Shown piece after piece: positions 20,584-29,487 of a stretch of DNA of 55,527 bases. The stretch comes from Burkholderiales bacterium. Its GTDB lineage: Bacteria; Pseudomonadota; Gammaproteobacteria; Burkholderiales; Burkholderiaceae_C. The position numbers were made by a program, and so were the translations under genes. The notes under the pieces are model-generated. The model was not told the DNA's origin and made no database searches. It worked only from the letters and a program-made list of their open reading frames with translations. Within the stretch, counting starts at the first letter, position 1; each line of letters begins with the position of its first letter. The DNA lies in NCBI GenBank assembly GCA_017302505.1, contig JAFLDH010000006.1, positions 1 through 55,527 on the forward strand, written 5' to 3'.

Positions 20584-21501
20584 ATGGCCAAGTTTCGGGA
20601 TTCCGGACTGCACGAAGCGGCGCCCGTTGCGGCGGATGGCGGACCTGCCGATGCAGCCACGATTCACGACCGATCCATCGGCGCGATCATCAGCGAGACC
20701 CGCAACCTCTCCGCCGAACAAGTGGAGCAGATACTCGCGCACCAGCGGGAGCGAGGCATCCGGTTCGGCGAGGCTGCGATTGCGCTCGGGTTCGCGAGTA
20801 CCGACGACGTGCTTTTCGCCCTGGCACAGCAGTTCCACTATCCCTATGCGCCTGAGGAGCGGCGCAAGATCAGTCCCGAACTCGTCACGCTCAACCAGCC
20901 TTTCTCGCTACAGGCCGAATCGTTTCGGGCCATTCGTAGCCAGATGATGATGAGGGTGTTTATCGAGTCAGACGGGCCTCGCCCGGCACTGGCCGTGGTT
21001 AGCCCCGACACCGGTGATGGCAAGACCTATTTCGCAGCCAATCTCGCCGTAGCGTTGGCGCAACTCGGGGGTAGAACGCTTCTGGTCGATGCCGACATGC
21101 GAGGGCCTCGGCAACATGAAGTGTTCAACCTCGGCAATAACGCTGGCCTTTCTGGCATTTTGTCGGGGCGGGCTGAGTCTCAAGTAGTGCAGCAAGTTCA
21201 AGGTGTTCCCAGCCTTTTTGTGTTGCCCGTGGGCATCACGCCGCCAAATCCCGTCGAACTGGTGGAGCGGCCGGCTTTTGGTCTTCTGATCCGCGAGCTT
21301 TGTTCGAAGTTCGATCACGTGATTGTGGATACACCTGCACTGGTTTATGGATCGGACGCGACCGTGATCGCTGCGCGCTGTGGCAGTGCGGTTGTCATTG
21401 CGCGACGCAACGAATCCCGCGTCGGCTCGTTGCAGGATTTGGTGGCAATGCTGACTGGCACGCCTGCCAAACTGGCAGGCGTGATCATGAACGATTTTTG
21501 A
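20584..21501 (+). CDS. epsG: EpsG-type tyrosine kinase (CpsD/CapB family)
   Basis: The protein has 305 residues. An N-terminal helical domain (RSIGAIISETRNLSAEQVEQ, ERGIRFGEAAIALGF) precedes a BY-kinase domain. Walker A is PDTGDGKT (141-148), Walker A' is LLVDADMR (166-173) and Walker B is DHVIVDTPAL. It would act with EpsF as the cytoplasmic kinase partner controlling EPS assembly. I see no tyrosine cluster at the C-terminus, which ends LAGVIMNDF, so autophosphorylation in the usual BY-kinase way is doubtful. xrtB starts 5 bp downstream. Confidence 0.92.
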   Translation: MAKFRDSGLHEAAPVAADGGPADAATIHDRSIGAIISETRNLSAEQVEQILAHQRERGIRFGEAAIALGFASTDDVLFALAQQFHYPYAPEERRKISPELVTLNQPFSLQAESFRAIRSQMMMRVFIESDGPRPALAVVSPDTGDGKTYFAANLAVALAQLGGRTLLVDADMRGPRQHEVFNLGNNAGLSGILSGRAESQVVQQVQGVPSLFVLPVGITPPNPVELVERPAFGLLIRELCSKFDHVIVDTPALVYGSDATVIAARCGSAVVIARRNESRVGSLQDLVAMLTGTPAKLAGVIMNDF

Positions 21502-21506
21502 CCATC

Positions 21507-22400
21507 ATGAACACTATGGCCGGTTCGGGAGCGGTAAGCCCAACGCGCAATCTGCATTCGATGCTGCCGTTGGCCATGTTGGCTTTCGGTTTTTCGGTTA
21601 TGTTTGGTCCGGTGTTCTATAAGCTGGCGCAGACGGTTTGGAACACTGATGAGCAAGGCCATGGCCCCATAATCCTCGGTGTGGTGGTTTGGCTTTTGTG
21701 GTTGCGGCGTGATGCGCTTCACGCCGCAGCGCTGGCGGGCCAGCCAGCAGGCATCTCAGGCTGGGTAGTTTTATTGCTCGGTCTTTTGACTTATGTTGTC
21801 GGCCGCATCCAGAACATTGTCACATTCGAGATGGGTGCCGCTATCCCGCTGCTTGTGGGCATGCTTGCTGTAAGTTTTGGTTGGCGTGTCGTAAGAGTAG
21901 CAGCGTTTCCGATTTTCTTTATCTTGTTCGCCGTCCCATTACCAGGGGCTGTGGTGGACGCGCTAACGCAACCGCTGAAGCAGGCTGTTTCGTGGGCGGC
22001 CGAAGGCATTCTCTACGCCATGGGCTATCCGATATCGCGTACCGGTGTCATCCTTCGCGTAGGTCAATATCAGCTGCTGGTTGCTGATGCCTGCGCTGGC
22101 CTGAACTCGATGTTCACGCTCGAGGCGCTTGGCCTGCTATACATGAATATAGTTGGCCATACGTCGAAACTGCGCAACGTCCTCCTTGCGATCCTGATCA
22201 TTCCGATGTCGTTTTTCGCCAATATCATCCGCGTGATGATTCTTGTGTTGGTGACTTATCACTTCGGCGATGAGGCGGGGCAGGGCGTGGTGCATGGCGC
22301 CGCCGGAATGGTGCTGTTCGGTGTCGCCTTGTTGCTGATGTTCATCATCGACGGCATTCTTGGCTTCTTCTTCCGTAATCGGGAAGGCAAGACGGCATGA
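21507..22400 (+). CDS. xrtB: Exosortase B
   Basis: This 297-residue polytopic inner-membrane protein has about eight hydrophobic segments. The exosortase catalytic triad is present: Cys196 in VADACAGLNSM, Arg242 in NIIRVMI and His263 in GVVHGAAGM. The N-terminal EQGHGPIILGVVVWL is typical. Exosortases are thought to cleave PEP-CTERM tails of exported proteins and attach or release them at the envelope. The B type is the EpsH protein of methanolan-like EPS loci. The start overlaps nothing (5 bp after epsG) and its end overlaps epsI by 4 bp. No PEP-CTERM protein is visible in this window. Confidence 0.95.
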   Translation: MNTMAGSGAVSPTRNLHSMLPLAMLAFGFSVMFGPVFYKLAQTVWNTDEQGHGPIILGVVVWLLWLRRDALHAAALAGQPAGISGWVVLLLGLLTYVVGRIQNIVTFEMGAAIPLLVGMLAVSFGWRVVRVAAFPIFFILFAVPLPGAVVDALTQPLKQAVSWAAEGILYAMGYPISRTGVILRVGQYQLLVADACAGLNSMFTLEALGLLYMNIVGHTSKLRNVLLAILIIPMSFFANIIRVMILVLVTYHFGDEAGQGVVHGAAGMVLFGVALLLMFIIDGILGFFFRNREGKTA

Positions 22401-23080
22401 AGGTTTCGCTCGTGAGGCCGCTGATTGTCCTGCTCCTCATGTTGGGCGCGGCCGCGTTAAGCGTTCTCGCGGTGCCGACAAGACTACTGGCCGACTCCCG
22501 TCCAGGCTTCGACTTGGAGTCTTCGATCCCCAAGGCTTTTGGTGATTGGAAGGTTGATCCGTTCATGATTCCGATTCCGCCGTCGCCTGACCAGGAATCG
22601 GCGATGAGCAAGATCTATGACCAGATACTCAGTCGAACATACGTGAATTCGAAGGGCGAACGCATCATGCTCTCGATCACCTACGGTTCGAAGCAGAACC
22701 AACAAATGAGGGCGCATCGTCAGGAGGTGTGCTATTCGGCTCAAGGGTTCAGGATCAGCCAGTTGCAACGGCTTCCACTTACCGTGGCTGGGGCGACCGT
22801 GCCATCGGCGCGCATGGTTGCCACGCAAGGGCAACGAATTGAGCCTGTGACCTACTGGTTCACGATGGGCGACGACGCAGTCATGTCGTACTTGGACCGA
22901 GAGTTGACCCAGTTGCGCTACGCGTTGGCGGGAAAGATCCCCGATGGCTACCTGGTTCGGGTTTCCAGCCTTTCATCAAATCCCACAGAGGCATTCGAAC
23001 AGCAGCTGCGGTTTGTCGATGCACTGATGATGAGCGTAGATCCTGAACTTCGTCGGCGTTTCGTCGGTTCATCTGCCTGA
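22397..23080 (+). CDS. epsI: Exosortase B-associated protein EpsI
   Basis: EpsI accompanies exosortases and is often fused to them. The 227-residue protein has one N-terminal membrane anchor (PLIVLLLMLGAAALSVLAVP). The domain that follows shows DLESSIPKAFGDWKVDP, ISRTYVN-like LSRTYVNSKGERIMLSITYG, the conserved QMRAHRQEVCYSAQGF and VTYWFTMGDD. The biochemical role is unproven. It overlaps xrtB by an ATGA junction and ends the export module. The next gene is 136 bp away. Confidence 0.92.
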   Translation: MKVSLVRPLIVLLLMLGAAALSVLAVPTRLLADSRPGFDLESSIPKAFGDWKVDPFMIPIPPSPDQESAMSKIYDQILSRTYVNSKGERIMLSITYGSKQNQQMRAHRQEVCYSAQGFRISQLQRLPLTVAGATVPSARMVATQGQRIEPVTYWFTMGDDAVMSYLDRELTQLRYALAGKIPDGYLVRVSSLSSNPTEAFEQQLRFVDALMMSVDPELRRRFVGSSA

Positions 23081-23216
23081 CTGAAACTGCCTACCTGGTT
23101 CGTAGTTGTTGAAGTCGCACGACCGTTGTTCGCGGCTTCGTTCATCAACTGCTCTGTAGCGGAAATGGCCGCATGCAGTCAACAGTGATGAACTGGTGCA
23201 ATTCTGAGGGTTAGCG

Positions 23217-24350
23217 TTGAGAGTTCTTTTCGTCGTGAGCGGCTTGGGGCTGGGTGGCGCCGAGAAGCAGGTCGTGTTGCTGACCAACGAACTGGCGCGT
23301 CGTGGACACGACATATGCATCTATGCCCTTTCCGATGAAGTTCCTCGCGCAGAAGAACTCTCGCAGAACAGGTTGCGGCTTGTTGTCGACCCCAAGCAGA
23401 ACCGTTTGGACCTGGGTGTATTGCGCCGCTTGCGTGCGCACATCCGAGATTGGCGACCTGACATCGTTCACGGCTTTCTTTTCGACGGCAACTTCTATGC
23501 ACGCGTTGCTGCGGCCGGCTTGGCCATACCTACACTCGACTCGGAACGCAACGACAACTATGCGTTGCCTCGACTGCATGCGCTTGGCTACCTTGTTACC
23601 TCGCCGTTCACAAATGGGCTCGTAGCGAATTCGTTCTCGGGTGCCGAGTTTGCCGCTCGGAACTTCATGCGTCCGAGCAAGGCTGTGCATGTCGTGTGGA
23701 ACGGCATCGATTTGCAGGATGTCGACAAACGACTCGCGTGCTCAGATCAACCCGCGTTCAAGTTGTTGCCTGGTAGGGGCGTCAAGAGGCTGGCCGTTGT
23801 GGGCACCATCAAGCCCCAAAAGGACCTCGTGCTTGCGCTGCGTGTGGCTCGTCGGTTGGTAGATACGGATCCCAGGTGGAAGATGGTTGTCGTTGGTGGC
23901 GAGCTTGCTGCCGCGAAATCCGACTACAAAGCGGCTGTGCTTCGCTCGTATGACGAGCTTCAACTGGGCGAATCGGTCAAGTTCGCTGGCAGCCGACGCG
24001 ACGTACTTGAGGTGATGGCTTCCTGTGACGCAGTGCTAGTGACATCCCGGCATGAGGGCTTTCCGAATGTGATTCTGGAGGCAATGGCCTGCGGGACGCC
24101 TGTCGTCAGCACTGACTACTCTGACGTGCGCAGGATACTCCCGTTGCCGTGGCAGGTGGTGTCATCGCGCAACGAAGATGATTTGGTGCAAGCGCTGCTG
24201 CGTTGCGATGCCGAAAGGGCGACAGTGATAGCTGCCCAAAGGAAATGGGTCGAGGCGCACGCGACAGCCGCCTTGTGCACGGATCGCCTCTTGTCGATCT
24301 ACCAGTCCTACATAGCACAACCTGCAGCGCCGATGGAGCAAGCGCCTTGA
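23217..24350 (+). CDS. Glycosyltransferase, GT4 family
   Basis: This 377-residue GT-B enzyme starts at TTG 23217. The N-terminal MRVLFVVSGLGLGGAEKQ is the classic GT4 start, upstream frames contain stops, and GAGG lies 8 bp before. A central AVVGTIKPQKDLVLALRVA is followed by the nucleotide-sugar motif SRHEGFPNVILEAMACGTPVV (E-x7-E). It should add one sugar to the lipid-linked EPS repeat on the cytoplasmic face. Donor and acceptor are unknown. It is the first gene of the variable assembly cassette, and its stop overlaps the next start. Confidence 0.9.
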   Translation: MRVLFVVSGLGLGGAEKQVVLLTNELARRGHDICIYALSDEVPRAEELSQNRLRLVVDPKQNRLDLGVLRRLRAHIRDWRPDIVHGFLFDGNFYARVAAAGLAIPTLDSERNDNYALPRLHALGYLVTSPFTNGLVANSFSGAEFAARNFMRPSKAVHVVWNGIDLQDVDKRLACSDQPAFKLLPGRGVKRLAVVGTIKPQKDLVLALRVARRLVDTDPRWKMVVVGGELAAAKSDYKAAVLRSYDELQLGESVKFAGSRRDVLEVMASCDAVLVTSRHEGFPNVILEAMACGTPVVSTDYSDVRRILPLPWQVVSSRNEDDLVQALLRCDAERATVIAAQRKWVEAHATAALCTDRLLSIYQSYIAQPAAPMEQAP

Positions 24351-25489
24351 GCCGCCAGTTGCGGATCTGCTTTGTTTCGCCGAATGGCTATCCGGTGCTT
24401 GATGGTGCCAAGGAGATCAGCTTTGTCGGCGGCGCGGAAGTTCAGCAGGCCCTAATTGCGAGGGAGCTTGTCAAGCGTGGTCATGCAGTTTCGATGATCA
24501 GCCATGACTTCGGGCAGCAAGAGGGGGTGCACCGATCGGGCGTCAACCTACTAAAGATGATGCCACCCAAGGCAGGGGTTCCAGGAGTCCGCTTCTTCCA
24601 TCCACTGATGACCAGCCTTTGGGGGGCGATGCGCCGCTCCGGCGCTGACGTCTACTATCAGCGATGTGCTGGGGGCTTGACCGGCATGGTTGTAGGTATT
24701 GCCAATGCGCTAGGAAAGTCCAGCGTCTTCGCCGGCGCATCTGATTCCGACTTTGATGCCAGTCTTCCTCGGGTGGGGCTAATCCGCGACAAGATGCTTT
24801 TCGGATATGGGGTCCGAAACGCGACTCGTGTGGTGGTTCAAAGCGAGCGGCAATTGGCCATGTGCAAGTCGGCATTTGACCGACAGGCCACCCAGATCAA
24901 TAGTTGCTACAGCTATAGCGGCAAGCCGGCCAGGTCAGATGGCCCGATCATTTGGGTGGGGGCTATACGTTCGGTCAAGCGTGCGGAACTTTTCGTAGAA
25001 CTCGCCCGGCGTTTGTCGAGTTACCGCTTCTTGCTCGTAGGGGGCGCGCCGCAGAATGACCCTGTCTTCATTCGTGTGAAGGAACGGGCATCCGGGGTTA
25101 CAAATCTGGTCCTTACCGGGCATGTGGCCACCGATGAAGTCGAGTCCTATTTCGATGGAGCGTCGCTTTTGGTGAACACTTCAATCACCGAGGGCTTCCC
25201 CAACACATTTCTCCAAGCGTGGTCGAGGGGGGTTCCGACGGTCTCGTTTTTCGACAGTGGTGCCCAAGAAGAAGGGCACAAGGTTGGAGTCGTGGTCGAG
25301 GATCTCGATTCGATGGCCGATGCCGTTGTTGAGCTGCAGCAGTCTCGTGACGCATGGGTCGAGCACAGCCGTCGCTCAGTTCGATACTTTCAGCAGAACT
25401 TCGCGATCGAGCGCTCCATCGACCAGTATGAGCGGCTGTTCGCGGGTATCGTGCCTGAAGTCTCCCAGCTCGCCCAGAAAGTGAAGTGA
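24347..25489 (+). CDS. Glycosyltransferase, GT4-like
   Basis: I start this 380-residue protein at the TTG 24347, which overlaps the preceding stop (TTGA). The sequence from there, SRQLRICFVSPNGYPVLD, then FVGGAEVQQALIARELVKRGH, is the GT-B donor-fold beginning. The frame to 24203 upstream lies inside the previous gene. The C-terminal half shows IIWVGAIRSVKRAELFVELA and NTSITEGFPNTFLQAWSRGVP with the conserved E (TEGFPN), although the second Glu of E-x7-E is replaced (Gln). Its role would be EPS repeat-unit assembly. Confidence 0.87.
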   Translation: MSRQLRICFVSPNGYPVLDGAKEISFVGGAEVQQALIARELVKRGHAVSMISHDFGQQEGVHRSGVNLLKMMPPKAGVPGVRFFHPLMTSLWGAMRRSGADVYYQRCAGGLTGMVVGIANALGKSSVFAGASDSDFDASLPRVGLIRDKMLFGYGVRNATRVVVQSERQLAMCKSAFDRQATQINSCYSYSGKPARSDGPIIWVGAIRSVKRAELFVELARRLSSYRFLLVGGAPQNDPVFIRVKERASGVTNLVLTGHVATDEVESYFDGASLLVNTSITEGFPNTFLQAWSRGVPTVSFFDSGAQEEGHKVGVVVEDLDSMADAVVELQQSRDAWVEHSRRSVRYFQQNFAIERSIDQYERLFAGIVPEVSQLAQKVK

Positions 25490-25491
25490 AG

Positions 25492-26469
25492 ATGCGTGCG
25501 GACTTGTCGGACAGTCGCGGTAGCACTTCGGTGCACCCCACGGCGCTGCTCCTTGCTGAAGAAATTGGCAAAGGTGTCCACGTAGCAGCCTTTGCACAGG
25601 TGATGTCGGGTGCCCGCTTGGGTGATGGCGTCGATATTGGCAGTCATGTTGTCGTTGAGTCCGACGTCGTTCTTGGACGTTCGGTTCGAATCGGCGCCGG
25701 TGTGTACATCTGCAACGGCTTTCGGGCAGACGACGACGTGCAGGTCGGTCCAGGAGTCGCATTTGCCGAGCACGGTCTGGCAGCGAAGTCTGACTCTGCG
25801 GTAACCCATCTGAAGCATGGCGCCATCGTGGGGGCGAATGCCACGCTGACCAGGGGCGTGAGTGTAGGCGCTCGGTCCGTCATCGCCGCGGGCTCGGTAG
25901 TCACAAGGGATGTTCCGCCCAATGCGATTGTCGACGGCAATCCTGCTCGAATTGTTGGATACGTCGATACGTTCAACGTGGGTATGGGTGCACAGAACAC
26001 GCCCACAGGCGCCATAGCGACTACTGGCGAATTGCCACGGCTTCGGGCAGGCAATGCGCGCCTGGTCCGGTTGCCGCGCATCGTTGACTTGCGCGGAGCG
26101 CTCTCGTTTGGCGAGATTGGAGCGCACCTGCCATTTCACCCGAAGCGCTTTTTTACCATCTACGACGTACCCGGCAAGGAGGTGCGCGGAGAACATGCTC
26201 ACCGTGCACTGGAGCAGTTCTTGATTTGTCTGAAGGGTTCGTGCGCGGTAGTGATTGACGATGGATACGAACGTGATGAAGTTGTCCTCGCATCGCCGGA
26301 GGTTGGTCTGTATATACCCCCTATGGTCTGGGGAATTCAGTACCAATACTCTTCGGATGCGGTGATGTTGGTTCTGGCGTCGGACGTTTATTCAGCTTCG
26401 GACTACATCCGAAACTACGAAGAATTTTTGGCGATTGCGCGAAGAAGAGTATCTTCGCCCCGGGACTGA
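25492..26469 (+). CDS. Fused sugar N-acyltransferase / dTDP-sugar ketoisomerase (WxcM-like)
   Basis: Two enzymes share one 325-residue chain. Residues 15-160 are a left-handed beta-helix acyltransferase with hexapeptide repeats (GARLGDGVDIGSHVVVESDV, VIAAGSVVTRDVPPNAIVDG). Residues 185-322 are a cupin-type 3,4-ketoisomerase of the FdtA/WxcM-C family, with the active-site motif RGEHAH (232-237), the typical start RIVDLRGALSFGE and end DYIRNYEEFL. Such fusions isomerise dTDP-4-keto-6-deoxyglucose and later acylate the 3-amino sugar. The partner 3-aminotransferase is at 28387. A GTG at 25486 overlapping the previous gene is an alternative start. The order acyltransferase-isomerase is that of Xanthomonas WxcM. 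Confidence 0.9.
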   Translation: MRADLSDSRGSTSVHPTALLLAEEIGKGVHVAAFAQVMSGARLGDGVDIGSHVVVESDVVLGRSVRIGAGVYICNGFRADDDVQVGPGVAFAEHGLAAKSDSAVTHLKHGAIVGANATLTRGVSVGARSVIAAGSVVTRDVPPNAIVDGNPARIVGYVDTFNVGMGAQNTPTGAIATTGELPRLRAGNARLVRLPRIVDLRGALSFGEIGAHLPFHPKRFFTIYDVPGKEVRGEHAHRALEQFLICLKGSCAVVIDDGYERDEVVLASPEVGLYIPPMVWGIQYQYSSDAVMLVLASDVYSASDYIRNYEEFLAIARRRVSSPRD

Positions 26470-26513
26470 GGTTTTATGGGCAGTTTGGTGTTGAGTTCTT
26501 AGGGGAGTGAAAA

Positions 26514-27281
26514 ATGGACACGGGAAAGCATGATCTGGTCGATAAGCCCTACCTGAAGACTGATTTCGCGGCGGCGGAGGCCAAGTTGGGAGAAATGCTT
26601 CGCGAGGCACCAATACCTGCGAGTGAATTGGCAGAAAACTCTGGATTGTTCGTCTCACCGCGAACGGTGAAGCGGCAGTTCTTTTTCGATGAGATATTCA
26701 AACACGCCCTCCCCGTGCACGGCGTGGTCATGCAATTCGGGGTGCGCTGGGGCCGAGATCTTGCCACATTGCACGCGCTGAGGACTATTTACGAGCCTTA
26801 TAACGCAACTCGCCTGATTCTTGGTTTTGATACCTTCGAAGGCTTTCCGAGCGTGGATCCCCGCGATGGCGAAAGCGTGACTAGCCGGAAGGGCACCCTG
26901 AACGTGGGTGAAGGCTACTACGACTTCTTGCGAGACGCCGTTGCCCAGCGCCAGATTCTTGATCCCTTGCCCCAAGTTGGCCGTATTGAGTTGCACAAGG
27001 GAGACGCCCCAGAGATTCTGGCCAAGTATCTCGAAGCCCACCCGGAAACCATTGTGGCGCTGGCGCATTTCGACATGGATCTGTATGAGCCGACGCGCAA
27101 GTGCCTTGAATTGTTAAGCCCGTTCCTGACAAAAGGCAGTGTGCTTGCATTTGACGAGTTGCAGAGTTTCGTTTTCCCAGGCGAGACTGTCGCTGTGCGC
27201 GAAGTTTTTGGACTGGGGAAGATACGCCTGCGCCGCTCACCGCTTTATTCCGGGCACGGTTCGTACTTTGTCGTCGAGTGA
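26514..27281 (+). CDS. TylF/MycF-like class I SAM methyltransferase
   Basis: The protein has 255 residues. The SAM-binding start VVMQFGVRWGRDLATLH, the region RLILGFDTFEGFPSVDPRDG and the metal/SAM stretch LAHFDMDLYEPTRKCLELL, then GSVLAFDEL, are characteristic of TylF-type sugar O-methyltransferases. A sugar or precursor in this cassette is a reasonable substrate, but the acceptor is not known. A strong ribosome site (TTAGGGGAGTG) precedes ATG 26514. Its stop overlaps a GTG that could start the following gene. Confidence 0.82.
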   Translation: MDTGKHDLVDKPYLKTDFAAAEAKLGEMLREAPIPASELAENSGLFVSPRTVKRQFFFDEIFKHALPVHGVVMQFGVRWGRDLATLHALRTIYEPYNATRLILGFDTFEGFPSVDPRDGESVTSRKGTLNVGEGYYDFLRDAVAQRQILDPLPQVGRIELHKGDAPEILAKYLEAHPETIVALAHFDMDLYEPTRKCLELLSPFLTKGSVLAFDELQSFVFPGETVAVREVFGLGKIRLRRSPLYSGHGSYFVVE

Positions 27282-27286
27282 GGCCC

Positions 27287-28306
27287 ATGGAGGTTGACGA
27301 GTCATTGAGCGTGTGTAGCGCAGTTGCTAAAGAGGTCGAGTCGGGCTTCAGGGTCTGTAGGTACGACCCAAGCTTACGAAGCGAGTGGGATCGTTTCCTG
27401 TCCACTGCGAAGAATACTACCTTCATGTTCCGTCGTGACTACATGGACTATCACGCAGAACGTTTTGAGGATCACTCGTTGATCATCTGGCGCGGGACAC
27501 AGGTCATGGGACTCTTGCCAGCAAATCTGCGCGCAGATGGCGTGCTTGTCAGCCACCAGGGTCTGACCTACGGTGGATTTGTCCTGCGACGCGAGATCAC
27601 GCTGGGCTCCGTGCTCGACGTTGTTCGCGCGAGCTTGCACTTTCTTCACCAACGGGCTGTGCCCCGGCTCATTTACAAGAGGCTACCCCGCTTCTACAAC
27701 ACATTGCCGGACGACGATGTTGACTACGCGTTGTTCCTGATGGATTCGAAACTGATCCGCCGGGACTGCAGCCTTGCGATTTGCCGATCTGACCGTTTGC
27801 CAGTCAGTCGAGGAAAGAAAAGCAAGATCAACAAAGGCAAAAGGGCCGGGGTGATTGTCAAGCGGGACGATGGTTTCCAGCCGTTCTGGACCAAGGTGTT
27901 AACACCCCGCCTGTTGCAGCGTTTTGGCGTTGCGCCGGTCCACACCATCGAAGAAATCACCGGACTAGCAGATCGACTGCCAGAGCACATAAAGCAGTAT
28001 TCCGCCTACCTTGGGGATGAAATTGTTGCTGGGGTCACGGTATATGAGACTCCTACCGTAGCTCACATGCAATACATCGCCGTGACCGACAAAGGTGAGG
28101 AAGTGTGTGCGTTGGAGTATCTGTTTCATTGTCTGATCGAAGAAGTGTATCCAGCCAAGGTCTACTTTGATTTCGGGATCTGCAATGAAAGGGACGGTAG
28201 AGAATTGAATCGTGGCTTGTTGCAATTTAAAGAAGGGTTCGGGGCAAGGACCTTCTCGCATGATTTTTATGAGATTGAAACTGCGAATGTCACAAGGCTC
28301 ATTTAA
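27287..28306 (+). CDS. FemAB-like GNAT acyltransferase of sugar cassettes
   Basis: This 339-residue protein has two GNAT-like halves. Recognisable family stretches are WDRFLSTAKNTTFMFRRDYMD, the central SHQGLTYGGFVLRR, and the C-terminal YFDFGICNERDGRELNRGLL followed by EGFGARTF. This type occurs in many O-antigen and EPS clusters, often close to DegT aminotransferases and WxcM-like enzymes, suggesting it acylates an amino sugar. No member is clearly assigned as far as I know. ATG 27287 is preceded by GTGAGG. A GTG at 27278 overlapping the previous stop is the alternative. Confidence 0.75.
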   Translation: MEVDESLSVCSAVAKEVESGFRVCRYDPSLRSEWDRFLSTAKNTTFMFRRDYMDYHAERFEDHSLIIWRGTQVMGLLPANLRADGVLVSHQGLTYGGFVLRREITLGSVLDVVRASLHFLHQRAVPRLIYKRLPRFYNTLPDDDVDYALFLMDSKLIRRDCSLAICRSDRLPVSRGKKSKINKGKRAGVIVKRDDGFQPFWTKVLTPRLLQRFGVAPVHTIEEITGLADRLPEHIKQYSAYLGDEIVAGVTVYETPTVAHMQYIAVTDKGEEVCALEYLFHCLIEEVYPAKVYFDFGICNERDGRELNRGLLQFKEGFGARTFSHDFYEIETANVTRLI

Positions 28307-28386
28307 TATCCGTCACCGGCGTTGCGATCTGCAAGATTCGGCAATAGTTGCTTGAGTCGAAAACCTTTTCTTCTAGAGTAATTCTG

Positions 28387-29487
28387 GTGAACATTCCATT
28401 CTTAGACTTGTCTCCGGTCTACCGCGAAAGCAGAGAAGCCATAGACTCGGCGCTTAGTCGGGTGGCTGCGAGTGGCTGGTTCCTTCTGGGTAAGGAATTG
28501 GCTGCCTTTGAGGAAGCTTATGCCCAATTCTGTGGGGTAAAGCACTGTGCAGGGGTCGCCAACGGTCTTGACGCACTATATCTTGCGCTTCGAGCGTTGG
28601 GTGTTGGTCGAGGCGACGAGGTCGTCGTACCTTCAAACACCTATATTGCAACGTGGTTGGCCGTCAGCCAGTGTGGGGCGGTTCCAGTACCGGTGGAACC
28701 GGATCCTGCCACCTACAACATCGATTCGTCGCGCATCGAATCCGCCATCACTGCGCGCACTCGGGTGATCCTGCCTGTGCATCTCTACGGCCAACCCGCT
28801 GACATGGATGCAATTAACGCGCTAGCCCAGCGCAGAGGACTGGCTGTGCTGGATGACTGCGCTCAAGCGCATGGTGCTCGATATAAGGGAAGGCGAGTCG
28901 GTGGTTTGGCTACGATTTCTGCTTGGAGCTTTTATCCCGGAAAGAACCTTGGGGCCATGGGTGATGGGGGAGGAGTAACCACCAGTGAGTTTTCGCTTGA
29001 CGATGCCGTACGAGTACTGAGGAATTATGGTTCACGGCAGAAGTACCTGAACGAAGTGAAAGGGTGCAACTCTAGACTCGATGAGATTCAAGCGGCAGTC
29101 TTGTCAGCGAAACTTCCAATGCTGGATGCCACTGTCGCGCAAAGGCGTTCGATTGCCGCCCGCTACCTCGACGCACTGCGCGGCCTGCCGTTAGGATTGC
29201 CTTATGTGCCGGAGTGGGCAGAACCCGCGTGGCATCTCTTCGTCGTTCGTCACCGAGATAGGCAACGGTTTCAGGCGCGGCTGGCTGAGCTTGGCATTGG
29301 AACCTTAGTGCACTATCCAATTGCTCCTCATCGTCAGGCAGCGTACGCGGAACTGTCCATGGGCGAGGGCAGCCTGCCCATCGCCGAGGCGATTCATCGC
29401 GAGGTGCTAAGCCTTCCGATTTGGCCGGGAATGAGTGAAGCCCAGGTCGCCAGGGTCATTGACGCTGTGCATGACGCCTGTGCATGA
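28387..29487 (+). CDS. DegT/DnrJ/EryC1 family sugar aminotransferase (FdtB/QdtB-like)
   Basis: The protein has 366 residues from GTG 28387, so that it begins MNIPFLDLSPVYRES like its family. A longer frame to 28348 lacks similarity. The PLP-binding Lys186 is in FYPGKNLGAMGDGG, and the cofactor contacts are LDDCAQAHGA (155-164) and ANGLDALYLALRALG. It should place an amino group at C3 of a dTDP-3-keto-6-deoxyhexose, the product of the ketoisomerase at 25492. The last codons contain a 13-bp tandem duplication that sets the stop. Upstream there are 80 bp without an overlap, unlike the rest of the cassette. Confidence 0.88.
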   Translation: MNIPFLDLSPVYRESREAIDSALSRVAASGWFLLGKELAAFEEAYAQFCGVKHCAGVANGLDALYLALRALGVGRGDEVVVPSNTYIATWLAVSQCGAVPVPVEPDPATYNIDSSRIESAITARTRVILPVHLYGQPADMDAINALAQRRGLAVLDDCAQAHGARYKGRRVGGLATISAWSFYPGKNLGAMGDGGGVTTSEFSLDDAVRVLRNYGSRQKYLNEVKGCNSRLDEIQAAVLSAKLPMLDATVAQRRSIAARYLDALRGLPLGLPYVPEWAEPAWHLFVVRHRDRQRFQARLAELGIGTLVHYPIAPHRQAAYAELSMGEGSLPIAEAIHREVLSLPIWPGMSEAQVARVIDAVHDACA

